The notes under the pieces: generated by a model | Seen by the model: only the letters and a program-made list of their open reading frames with translations | What the model was told of the DNA's origin: nothing | Database searches by the model: none | Part shown: positions 38,418 to 46,009 of the stretch, in pieces | Layout: each line of letters starts with the position of its first letter | Position numbering within the stretch: the stretch's first letter is position 1 | Made by a program: the position numbers and the translations under genes | Assembly (NCBI RefSeq): GCF_003014695.1 | Contig: NZ_PYAS01000006.1 | Location: 62,001 to 126,000 of the forward strand | Length of the DNA: 64,000 bases | Origin: Dyadobacter jiangsuensis | GTDB taxonomy: Bacteria > Bacteroidota > Bacteroidia > Cytophagales > Spirosomataceae | Direction of reading: 5' to 3'

Positions 38418-38450
38418 CCGGTAAATTGTATTTCCCTATTCTGATTTCCT

Positions 38451-38750
38451 ATGGTATCCGAACTGATCAAATCGGCATTAGGCCGCCTGCGCATCATTGC
38501 ATTTCTTGAAGGCATTTCTTTTATCGTACTCCTGGGCGTCGCAATGCCCCTTAAATACTTTGCGGGTATCCCGCAGGCTGTGCGTATTGTGGGCATGGCG
38601 CACGGTGTACTCTTCATCCTCTTTGTCCTCCTGCTCATCCAGGTTGCCACTGAAAAAAGCTGGTCGTTCAAAAAATCGGCTTTATCGTTCCTTTCTTCGC
38701 TGGTACCATTCGGGACTTTCTATGCTGATTCCCGCTGGTTCAGAAACTGA
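38451..38750 (+). CDS. DUF3817 small membrane protein
   Basis: 99 residues with three membrane segments. The N-terminal RLRIIAFLEGISFIVLLGVA, then MPLKYFAGIPQAVRIVGMAH and PFGTFYADSRW, match DUF3817 (YdzA-like) integral membrane proteins. The function of this family is not known. It stands alone between the divergent TonB receptor and the DUF5916 gene, which starts 43 bases downstream. Confidence 0.85.
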   Translation: MVSELIKSALGRLRIIAFLEGISFIVLLGVAMPLKYFAGIPQAVRIVGMAHGVLFILFVLLLIQVATEKSWSFKKSALSFLSSLVPFGTFYADSRWFRN

Positions 38751-38793
38751 GTATCCATGAACCTTTTATATTCCTAAACATCCCCTGAACCAA

Positions 38794-40971
38794 GTGCTAC
38801 GTACCTTTATCCTAACCCCTTTCATTTTCTGTTTCATCATTTTCCAAAGCATTGCCCAGAAGCCGAACGAAAACTACCAGTACCACATCCATTCTGCCAC
38901 TTCACCCATCAAAATTGATGGCGTAGCAGACGATGCGGCATGGTCTGCCACCGAAACAGCCAAAGACTTTTTTATGATCACGCCGATGGATACCAGCTTT
39001 TCCAAGGCGCTGACCGACGTGAAACTGTGTTATGACAAACACAACCTGTACATCCTGGTGGTCAACTACAAGCCCGTCAATGGCTCATTGATCGTCGAGT
39101 CGCTCAAACGCGACTTTGCATTCGGGAAAAACGATAACTTCCTGCTTTTTATGGACACCTTCGATGACAAAACCAACGGTTTTTCATTCGGTGCAAATGC
39201 GGCAGGTGCGCCCTGGGACGGCCAGCAGGGCGACGGCGGTACCGTCGATCTCAGCTGGGATAATAAATGGGTGAGCGCTGTGAAGAACGAGGACGACAAA
39301 TGGGTGTGGGAAGCAGCCATTCCGTTTAAAAGTATCCGTTACAAGCCCGGTATTTCGCGCTGGGGAATCAATTTCAGTCGTCAGGACCTGACGATCTCCG
39401 AAAAATCTTCCTGGGCGCCGGTGCCGCGCCAGTTCCCCTCCGCGTCGCTCGCGTATACGGGTGTACTCGTGTGGGACACGCCTCCACCGACGCCGGGCCC
39501 GAACATTTCGGTGATCCCCTACGCGGCCATGCGCATGACCAAGGACCACCAGAACGACCTTCCTACCAAATACAAACCCACGATAGGGGGTGATGTAAAA
39601 ATCGGATTAACGCCGTCGCTCAATCTCGATTTGACCGTCAATCCCGACTTCTCACAGGTGGATGTGGACGTGCAGCAAACCAACCTCGACCGTTTCGAGC
39701 TGTTCTTCCCCGAGCGCCGGCAATTCTTCCTCGAAAACGCCGATCTTTTTGCCAATTTCGGGTACGCTACCATCCGGCCGTTCTTCTCGCGGCGCATTGG
39801 TCTGGGGGTGCCGATCCAGTTTGGTGCCAGAATGAGCGGTAAAATCAATAAAAACTGGCGCATAGGTGTGCTCGATGTGCAAACCGGCGCCAACGATACG
39901 CTGACACCCCACAACAACTACGCCGTGTTCGCATTGCAACGGCAGTTGCTGGCACGTTCCAATGTGCGGTTCATATTCGTAAACAAAGACGCGACTAATT
40001 ACACCCTGGAAAGGCATTCAGCCACCAACCGTTACAACCGGAACATCGGTGCGGAGTTTAACCTGGCGAGCGCCAAAAACCTCTGGACCGGAAAGGTAAT
40101 GTTCCTGAAATCGTTCACGCCGGGCAAATCCTCCGACGATTTCACCCACGCCGCCGACCTGAAATTCACCAAAGCGAACTTAATATGGCAATGGCAGCAC
40201 GAGTATGTGGGCAAGAATTACAATGCGGAAGTAGGTTACGTGCCCAATGCCGTGCGGATGGGCTATTACAAAATCAGCCCCAACGTCGCCTATTTGTTTT
40301 TCATTAAGCACAACAAAATCATCAGCCACGGCCCCAAGCTCGTGAGCAATATTTACTGGGATAAGAAGTTTGATGTGAGCGACAAGGAATTCATTTTGTC
40401 CTACAACATCAACTTCATCAACCGTGCGACGATAGCACTGTGGGGTTCGAGCAATTACGTGCGTTTGTTGCGCCCGTTCGATCCTACGAACCTGGGCGGC
40501 TCCACATTGGCCACTGGTACCGAACACAACTGGAAAGCCGTTGGTTTCGACATCGTTTCCGGTCCGCAGAACCGATTTACCTACCTCGCATCGGGTATCC
40601 TGGGCGGGTATTACCAGAATGGCAAGCGCAACAACCTCAAAGCTGAGCTCGGTTACCGCGTGCAGCCCTACGTAGCCATTACGATGGCCGGTAATTACAA
40701 CGATATCCGCCTTCCCGAGCCCTGGAAACGCACCCAGCTCTGGCTCGTAGGCCCACGCGTGGACGTGACCTTTACGAACAGCCTCTTTTTCACGACATTC
40801 ATGCAGTACAACAACCAGGCCGACAATATCAACCTGAATGCCCGTCTGCAATGGCGCTACAAGCCGGCGTCCGATCTTTTTATCGTTTATACCGACAACT
40901 ATCTGCCTGAGAACTTCCGGGTCAAGAACCGCGCGATCGTTCTCAAATTCACCTATTGGTGGAATCTTTAA
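38794..40971 (+). CDS. DUF5916 outer-membrane protein with CBM9-like N-terminus
   Basis: 725 residues from a GTG codon (38794), giving a signal peptide (LRTFILTPFIFCFIIFQSIAQ). Residues ~27-215 are a CBM9-like beta sandwich (YHIHSATSPIKIDGVADDAA, then WVWEAAIPFKSIRYKPGIS). The remaining ~500 residues are the DUF5916 beta-barrel-like part (LDLTVNPDFSQVDVDVQQTN, ELFFPERRQFFLENADLF), ending in IVLKFTYWWNL with a terminal hydrophobic. Commonly found in Bacteroidota; role unknown, possibly glycan or metal uptake. The stop overlaps the LRR gene stop in TTAA (40968-40971). Confidence 0.85.
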   Translation: MLRTFILTPFIFCFIIFQSIAQKPNENYQYHIHSATSPIKIDGVADDAAWSATETAKDFFMITPMDTSFSKALTDVKLCYDKHNLYILVVNYKPVNGSLIVESLKRDFAFGKNDNFLLFMDTFDDKTNGFSFGANAAGAPWDGQQGDGGTVDLSWDNKWVSAVKNEDDKWVWEAAIPFKSIRYKPGISRWGINFSRQDLTISEKSSWAPVPRQFPSASLAYTGVLVWDTPPPTPGPNISVIPYAAMRMTKDHQNDLPTKYKPTIGGDVKIGLTPSLNLDLTVNPDFSQVDVDVQQTNLDRFELFFPERRQFFLENADLFANFGYATIRPFFSRRIGLGVPIQFGARMSGKINKNWRIGVLDVQTGANDTLTPHNNYAVFALQRQLLARSNVRFIFVNKDATNYTLERHSATNRYNRNIGAEFNLASAKNLWTGKVMFLKSFTPGKSSDDFTHAADLKFTKANLIWQWQHEYVGKNYNAEVGYVPNAVRMGYYKISPNVAYLFFIKHNKIISHGPKLVSNIYWDKKFDVSDKEFILSYNINFINRATIALWGSSNYVRLLRPFDPTNLGGSTLATGTEHNWKAVGFDIVSGPQNRFTYLASGILGGYYQNGKRNNLKAELGYRVQPYVAITMAGNYNDIRLPEPWKRTQLWLVGPRVDVTFTNSLFFTTFMQYNNQADNINLNARLQWRYKPASDLFIVYTDNYLPENFRVKNRAIVLKFTYWWNL

Positions 40972-42383
40972 TAGAACACCTCGATATTCTTGCTTTTAAG
41001 CTGACTCAACTGCTCGCTGTATTTACGCTCGGCATCCTGTCCTAAAAACGGGTTGCCACGTAAATGCAGCTTGTCGAGCTTCCGGATCTGCAAAAGCTGC
41101 ACGGGGAAATCCGGGAAGTTGTTGGACGACAGATCGAGTTCCTGCAAATTGGTGAATGCTACCAGTTCGGCCGGAAATGTGGTGAGCCAGTTGTATCCGA
41201 GGTCGACAATGCGCAATTCCTTCATGCGGGTAATGCGCTCGGGAAGCTTGCTCAAATGGTTATGATGGGCATAAAGCGTATGCACGCTTTTCAGCTTGTC
41301 GATACGCTTGGGCAATGCAGTGAGCTGGTTATGGGAAACAGCGAGGTGAGTCAGGCGTTTCAGCTTCGTGATTGATTTCGGCAAGGTTTCGAGCTTATTA
41401 TAATAAACATCCAGCACTTCCAGGTTGCGCATTTTGCCGATGCCTTTGGGTAATGCAGTGAGTTCGGCTTTGTAGAAATTAATATCTTTCACGGGTTTCA
41501 GTTTCCGGAAACTAGCATCAGTCAGGCCGCTTATCCGGTTGTTTCCGAGCCAGAGTGTTTCGAGTCTTTTGCAATTCCGTGCTGCACGCGGAATGTCGGT
41601 AATGAGGTTCTTTTGCAGGTTGAGCAGTTGCAACGACTTGTTTTTACTGATATTAATGCTGTTGTCCCGCAATATATTCTTGCTCAGATCGAGGTGCCGC
41701 AGTTTCGGCAGTCGGGCCATGTCGAGGTACACGGTTTCAATGTCATTGTCAACCAAAAACAACTCTTCCACATTTGGAAAGCGGTATACCACGTCGGGAA
41801 CGGCTGTCAACAGGCTCTGGCCCAGGTTCAGCGACTTTACTTTCAGCGTATCTTTCATCGCCAGCGCCTTCGCCAGGCCGGTTATTGTGCTGTCTTTTTG
41901 CGTTTCCCGTTCTTGTGACGCTTCGGGTTGAAAACTCACAAATGTAGTCAGCACGGCTTTCGAGCCCACGGTCCTCCGCGAGACGATCTTGGCAAGGTAA
42001 GGCGTAATTTTGGCTGAGATAATAGCCGACAGCGAGTCCTTATTTTTAGGCCCGTCCTCCTGATTGCCATTCATCATCCTGAAACGCTGGGTTCCGATGT
42101 CGAAAATGAGGTAGTCGATTTTCCCTTCCGCATTCAGGTAAAGGGTGTTCCAAAAAGTAAGATTGCTGAATTTCTCTTTGTCGAGCATTTGCTCATACAT
42201 ATCCTGAAATGCCTTTTGCATACTGAACGGCGTTTCCAGTTGAGCGCCATCGGGCCTATCGAAGTCCTTGTCGAGTTTGCGCCAGAGCTTTTTCGCCTCC
42301 GCATCTTTGCGACTGAGCACCACAGGCTGCGCCAGCAATCCAAAGCCGGCGAAGAGAAGAAAAATAGTTAGGAATATTTTCAT
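40968..42383 (-). CDS. Leucine-rich repeat protein, secreted
   Basis: Start chosen at MKIFLTIFLLFAGFGLLAQ (42383), a signal peptide; a frame 9 codons longer exists. 471 residues. Residues ~20-190 are a non-repeat domain. From ~200 to the end there are about eleven LRRs of ~23 residues (LRHLDLSKNILRD, LQLLNLQKNLITDIP, LETLWLGNNRISGL, LEVLDVYYNKLETLP, LTHLAVSHNQLTALP). They are of the LxxLxLxxNxLxxLP type, a protein-binding scaffold. Partner unknown; surface or periplasmic location is inferred from the signal. Confidence 0.85.
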   Translation of the reverse strand: MKIFLTIFLLFAGFGLLAQPVVLSRKDAEAKKLWRKLDKDFDRPDGAQLETPFSMQKAFQDMYEQMLDKEKFSNLTFWNTLYLNAEGKIDYLIFDIGTQRFRMMNGNQEDGPKNKDSLSAIISAKITPYLAKIVSRRTVGSKAVLTTFVSFQPEASQERETQKDSTITGLAKALAMKDTLKVKSLNLGQSLLTAVPDVVYRFPNVEELFLVDNDIETVYLDMARLPKLRHLDLSKNILRDNSINISKNKSLQLLNLQKNLITDIPRAARNCKRLETLWLGNNRISGLTDASFRKLKPVKDINFYKAELTALPKGIGKMRNLEVLDVYYNKLETLPKSITKLKRLTHLAVSHNQLTALPKRIDKLKSVHTLYAHHNHLSKLPERITRMKELRIVDLGYNWLTTFPAELVAFTNLQELDLSSNNFPDFPVQLLQIRKLDKLHLRGNPFLGQDAERKYSEQLSQLKSKNIEVFY

Positions 42384-42461
42384 GACAGGCAATATTAAGT
42401 GAGCACACAAACATAACTAAAAGGCTAGTTATATTATTATACTTACTTATATATTTTCCTA

Positions 42462-42704
42462 TTCAATGAGCAATGAGTCAATGTGCCGCACTAAATGCCG
42501 TTAGGCATGTAACAACAATGCTCCGGAATTACGCAGCCACGTGTTATTGTTGTTGCATCCCTGACGGGATTTTGAAAAACGGGCGACATTATTTACTACC
42601 AATATTATATCGCTACGCGATTCACGCATTCCATTCCACGGCAACCCATTGAATCATTCGGTCATTCAAAATTCACTCATTCACACATTCACTCATTCAA
42701 AATT
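42462..42704. repeat. Inverted tandem-octamer arrays around a hairpin-rich spacer
   Basis: This fills most of the 321-base gap 42384-42704. The right array (~42640-42704) is, on the minus strand, a run of GAATGAGT-like octamers (GAATGAGT, GAATGTGT, GAATGAGT and drifted copies) that starts directly after the polyprenyl synthase stop. The left array (42462-42485) holds CAATGAGC/CAATGAGT units in the opposite sense; CACATTCACTCATT on the right pairs with AATGAGTCAATGTG on the left. Between them are short palindromes: ATGCC-GTTA-GGCAT (42495-42508), AACAACAAT/ATTGTTGTT (42511-42519/42546-42554), ATCCC-TGAC-GGGAT (42557-42570) and ATCGC-TAC-GCGAT (42609-42621). 42384-42461 is plain AT-rich leader. 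Confidence 0.75.
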
Positions 42705-43685
42705 TTACTTGCTCCGCTCAATCGTATATTGAACGAGCTGTTCCAGCGACCGTCGGTGCGGCGAATCGGCGAATTCATTAAGTAACGTGAGCGCCTCCTT
42801 CACATACCTTTCCATCACCTCCTGCGCGTAACGCAATCCGCCCGATTCTTTCACGAATGCGATGACCTCGCTTACCTTGTTGGGCTTGTGGCTTTCGTTG
42901 CGGATAATGTTGATAATGCGGCGTTTTTCCATCCAGGATGCGTGGTTGAGTGCGTAAATGAGCGGGAGCGTCATTTTTTTCTCCTTGATATCGATGCCCA
43001 GCGGCTTGCCGATCTCGTCTTCGCCGTAGTCGAATAGGTCGTCCTTGATCTGGAACGCCATACCCACCTTCTCGCCGAATGCGTGCATTTTGTCCACCAC
43101 TTCCTTTGCAGCGCCTACCGAGCTGGCCCCGACTGCGCAGCATGACGCGATCAGCGAAGCGGTTTTCTGCCGGATGATTTCGTAGTAAACTTCTTCATTA
43201 ATATCCAGTCTCCGCGCCTTTTCGATTTGCAGCAACTCGCCTTCGCTGAGCTCGCGAACGGCAGTAGAAACGATTTTCAGGATTTTGAACTCTTCGTGAT
43301 CGACCGAAAGCAATAAGCCACGTGACAGTAAGTAGTCCCCCACCAGTACGGCGATCTTGTTTTTCCACAATGCATTGACAGAGAAGAATCCACGACGGTA
43401 GTTCGAGTCGTCCACCACATCGTCGTGTACCAGAGTAGCCGTATGCAGCAACTCGATCATCGCACCACCGCGGTAGGTCGATTCGGCAATATCACCACAA
43501 ACTCCCGCGGACAGGAACACGAACATCGGGCGCAGCTGTTTACCTTTCCGCCTCACGATATAGTTCATGATCTGGTCCAAAAGCATTACTTCGCTTTTCA
43601 TAAACTGGCGAAACTTCTGCTCGAAAGCTTTCATTTCATCCGCAATAGGAGCCTGGATATCCTTTATTGAAAGGGTCATATTCAT
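42705..43685 (-). CDS. Polyprenyl diphosphate synthase (IspB-like)
   Basis: 326 residues; the Met at position 3 is an alternative start. The first aspartate-rich motif is LVHDDVVDDSNYRRG and the second is FQIKDDLFDYGEDEIGKP, both in the DDxxD form. GKQLRPMFVFLSAGV is the isopentenyl diphosphate-binding region. Long-chain trans-prenyl synthases make the quinone side chain (octa- to nonaprenyl diphosphate) from farnesyl diphosphate and IPP. Chain length cannot be told safely from sequence by eye. The gene's stop is immediately followed by the octamer array. Confidence 0.92.
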   Translation of the reverse strand: MNMTLSIKDIQAPIADEMKAFEQKFRQFMKSEVMLLDQIMNYIVRRKGKQLRPMFVFLSAGVCGDIAESTYRGGAMIELLHTATLVHDDVVDDSNYRRGFFSVNALWKNKIAVLVGDYLLSRGLLLSVDHEEFKILKIVSTAVRELSEGELLQIEKARRLDINEEVYYEIIRQKTASLIASCCAVGASSVGAAKEVVDKMHAFGEKVGMAFQIKDDLFDYGEDEIGKPLGIDIKEKKMTLPLIYALNHASWMEKRRIINIIRNESHKPNKVSEVIAFVKESGGLRYAQEVMERYVKEALTLLNEFADSPHRRSLEQLVQYTIERSK

Positions 43686-43883
43686 GTACGAGGGCTAAAA
43701 GGTCCCTCCTGATAATAAAAGGACGCGAACAGGGGCATGAGTTTGTGAATATGTTCGTTTAACCCTCTGAACTCTGATCTTCAAATTTGGAATAAAATCT
43801 TCTGTTTACATCAATTTTAAACCGAAAATGTTTAGAATTGGACAAAGGCAAACGCGCCGAAAACCGGCAAAACCCCGCGGCCA

Positions 43884-44921
43884 ATGGCCGAATTACAAAC
43901 TAAACCACGTAAACCAGTCGATATGAAAGCACTCGTTCTCGGCGGAGGGTCCATGAAAGGAGCATTTCAGGTAGGTGTGATCCAGGCAGTCCTGGAAAAT
44001 GGCTTTGAACCTGAAATGGTGTACGGAATTTCCGTAGGCTCGCTGAATGCCACATTTCTGGCAAATGAAACCGGCAAGCAAATGGCCGAAAATAAGAAGA
44101 TAGACTGGCCGCTGGCAGGCCGTAAGCTGCTCGAATTCTGGATCAAGAATATCACCCAACCGCAGGATATTTCTACGCTGCGCTCCAGGGTAATGCTGGG
44201 GATGAATACGCTCATGAGCCGGTTCGACGGCATCGTGGACCCGTCGCCGCTGCACCACCTCATCCGTAAGCACCTCAACGACGACTACCTCCGCGATACG
44301 CCTGTTAAAGTAAAAGCCGGGGCCGTAAATATCGAAACCGGGGAAATGAAATATGTTTCCACGCAGGACCCGCATTATGTGGATTTTGTGTACGCCAGTT
44401 CGTCCATACCGATGCTGATGCCGGCCGTTGAAATCAACGACCAGCTTTATCTTGACGGTGGCTTACGCGAGGTAGCGCCCATACGTGAGGCCATCGAGGA
44501 CGGCGCCACGGAAATCATCCTGATCGGTTGCCACTCTCCCCTGCTCTACCAGCCCGAAGGCATCAATACACGCAACCTGATCACATTGATCGAGCGCGTC
44601 AGGGATATTACCGTGAACCAGATCGTCAACAACAATATCCAATGGGCCGAGTCGTACGTCGACCGCTCGAACTTGCGGGGCAAACCCATGAAGTTGACGG
44701 TGGTAAGGCCTCTGACACCGCTCTTTCTCGATTTGCAGCATTTCAACTCGGAGGACATTTCCCGGCTGATCATCGAAGGTTACCGTGCAGGAGTGGAATC
44801 GATTTTGAAAGCCGAAAAAGGTGGAGATTCTGCGATCACCGACCCCGCTATCAACGGCTCCGCCATTCGCGACGCTTCTAAGCACGGGCCACTCCATACC
44901 GAATCAAATAATGTGACGTAA
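43884..44921 (+). CDS. Patatin-like phospholipase
   Basis: 345 residues; the Met at residue 14 (43923) could also be the start. Oxyanion motif GGGSMKG (20-26), nucleophile GISVGS with Ser50, and the catalytic-Asp motif YLDGGLREV with Asp191. No signal peptide, so it is probably cytoplasmic or at the inner membrane. Patatin-like enzymes hydrolyse acyl esters of phospholipids. The GDPD-like gene starts one base after its stop, suggesting a lipid-turnover operon. Confidence 0.9.
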   Translation: MAELQTKPRKPVDMKALVLGGGSMKGAFQVGVIQAVLENGFEPEMVYGISVGSLNATFLANETGKQMAENKKIDWPLAGRKLLEFWIKNITQPQDISTLRSRVMLGMNTLMSRFDGIVDPSPLHHLIRKHLNDDYLRDTPVKVKAGAVNIETGEMKYVSTQDPHYVDFVYASSSIPMLMPAVEINDQLYLDGGLREVAPIREAIEDGATEIILIGCHSPLLYQPEGINTRNLITLIERVRDITVNQIVNNNIQWAESYVDRSNLRGKPMKLTVVRPLTPLFLDLQHFNSEDISRLIIEGYRAGVESILKAEKGGDSAITDPAINGSAIRDASKHGPLHTESNNVT

Positions 44922-44922
44922 A

Positions 44923-45813
44923 ATGAAGAAACCAACCCGGCAGGTCCTTACAGCGCTGCTATTGGCTGCCCTTTCACACACTGCCCAGGCCCAAACCGGC
45001 GATTGCCGGTTCAAAGATGCCGAAGCGCTTAAAAGCTATCTGAAACCGGGCAAACGCACCACGCCATTAATCATGGCTCATCAGGGTGGTACGGAAGACG
45101 GCTATCCCGGCAACAGCATGGCCACTTTCGAACGGACCTATTCCAAAGTCCCTTGCGTGCTCCTGGAAATAGATGTCCGCGCAACCGCCGACAGCCTGCT
45201 GGTGATCTCTCACGACGACGACCTTGCATTAAAAACCAACGGGAAAGGTTTGCTGAGTAAGAAGAAGTGGAAAGAAATCAGCAAACTGAGGCTAAAAGAT
45301 CCCTATGGTTCCATGACGGAACACCCCATACCCACATTTCAGGAGGTGTTAAACTGGTCGGCCGGCAAGAATTTCGTACTGATTGTCGACAAAAAGCCGG
45401 AAACGAGCATTACCCAAACCATCAAAATGTTGCAAGGCACCGGGAATCTTTACAAATCCGTATTAATCTGCTATTCATTAAAAGAAGCGCAACTGGCGCA
45501 TCAACTAGCGCCGCAGCTCATGCTCGCGGTCGGCTTCAACAGCCCGGAACATATAGATGCCGTTGAGCAGTCGGGCTTACCATTGGAGCAAATTGTAGCG
45601 CTCACGCCCCGGGAATTACAGGAAAGCTCTTTTTACCAACGCATTCACGATTTGAACGTAACATCTTCACTCGGCACCAATGGCAACATCGATACGCTTC
45701 AAGTTGCGGAATCGAGGCCCTTATACCAAAAGCTCCGGGACTCGGGCGGGCCGGATATCATCTGTACTGATAATCCGATTTTGGTGCAGAGTATTTTTTA
45801 TAAGAAGGACTGA
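44923..45813 (+). CDS. Glycerophosphodiester phosphodiesterase-like, secreted, altered active site
   Basis: 296 residues with signal peptide (VLTALLLAALSHTAQAQ). The GDPD TIM-barrel hallmarks are partly changed: IMAHQGGTEDGYPGNSMATF has His53 but Gln54 where HRG has Arg, and PGNS where PENT has its Glu. The second metal and acid site, LEIDVRATADSLLVISHDDDL (E82, D84, H97), is conserved. FVLIVDKKP and IICTDNPILVQ fit the later strands. It may cleave a different diester or be weakened. It directly follows the patatin gene, and its TGA stop begins a purine repeat. Confidence 0.8.
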   Translation: MKKPTRQVLTALLLAALSHTAQAQTGDCRFKDAEALKSYLKPGKRTTPLIMAHQGGTEDGYPGNSMATFERTYSKVPCVLLEIDVRATADSLLVISHDDDLALKTNGKGLLSKKKWKEISKLRLKDPYGSMTEHPIPTFQEVLNWSAGKNFVLIVDKKPETSITQTIKMLQGTGNLYKSVLICYSLKEAQLAHQLAPQLMLAVGFNSPEHIDAVEQSGLPLEQIVALTPRELQESSFYQRIHDLNVTSSLGTNGNIDTLQVAESRPLYQKLRDSGGPDIICTDNPILVQSIFYKKD

Positions 45814-45876
45814 AAGGGAGGAAAGGGAGGATGGAGGAAAGGGAGAACGGAAGAAAGGGAGAAAGGAGGAAAAAGA
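45812..45876 (+). repeat. Purine-only tandem array at the GDPD-like stop codon
   Basis: About eight 7-9-base units like AAAGGGAG run from within the TGA stop (45811-45813). Only two of ~65 bases (45832 T, 45848 C) are pyrimidines. It could form a triplex or bind protein as RNA; no inverted partner is seen. Confidence 0.75.
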
Positions 45877-45894
45877 CCTATGGTCCAGCGTTAA

Positions 45895-45935
45895 GGCGCA
45901 GAGCGCCGTAAGATTTGTAGAAGGTGCAGCGCACC
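45895..45935 (+). repeat. Pair of short hairpins with different stems
   Basis: GGCGC-AGA-GCGCC (45895-45907) and GGTGC-AGC-GCACC (45923-45935) are separated by 15 bases, and CGTA follows both stems. Same length of stem and loop, different stem sequence. It looks like a small interspersed element. Confidence 0.5.
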
Positions 45936-45959
45936 GTAGTAAAGGATCGATATAAACAA

Positions 45960-45987
45960 AACGAGCCCGCAATAATGCGGGCTCGTT
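45960..45987 (-). terminator. Rho-independent terminator of the Oar-like receptor gene
   Basis: A perfect 12-base stem (AACGAGCCCGCA 45960-45971; TGCGGGCTCGTT 45976-45987), loop ATAA, followed on the minus strand by TTTGTTTAT. It lies 22 bases after the receptor stop. Confidence 0.88.
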
Positions 45988-46009
45988 GCTATTAGAAGGC
46001 TTGCTATTC

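Noticed and set aside
42462-42704. Insertion sequence or MITE
   Set aside because: No transposase gene and no target duplication that I can recognise; ends are tandem octamers and not clean inverted ends.
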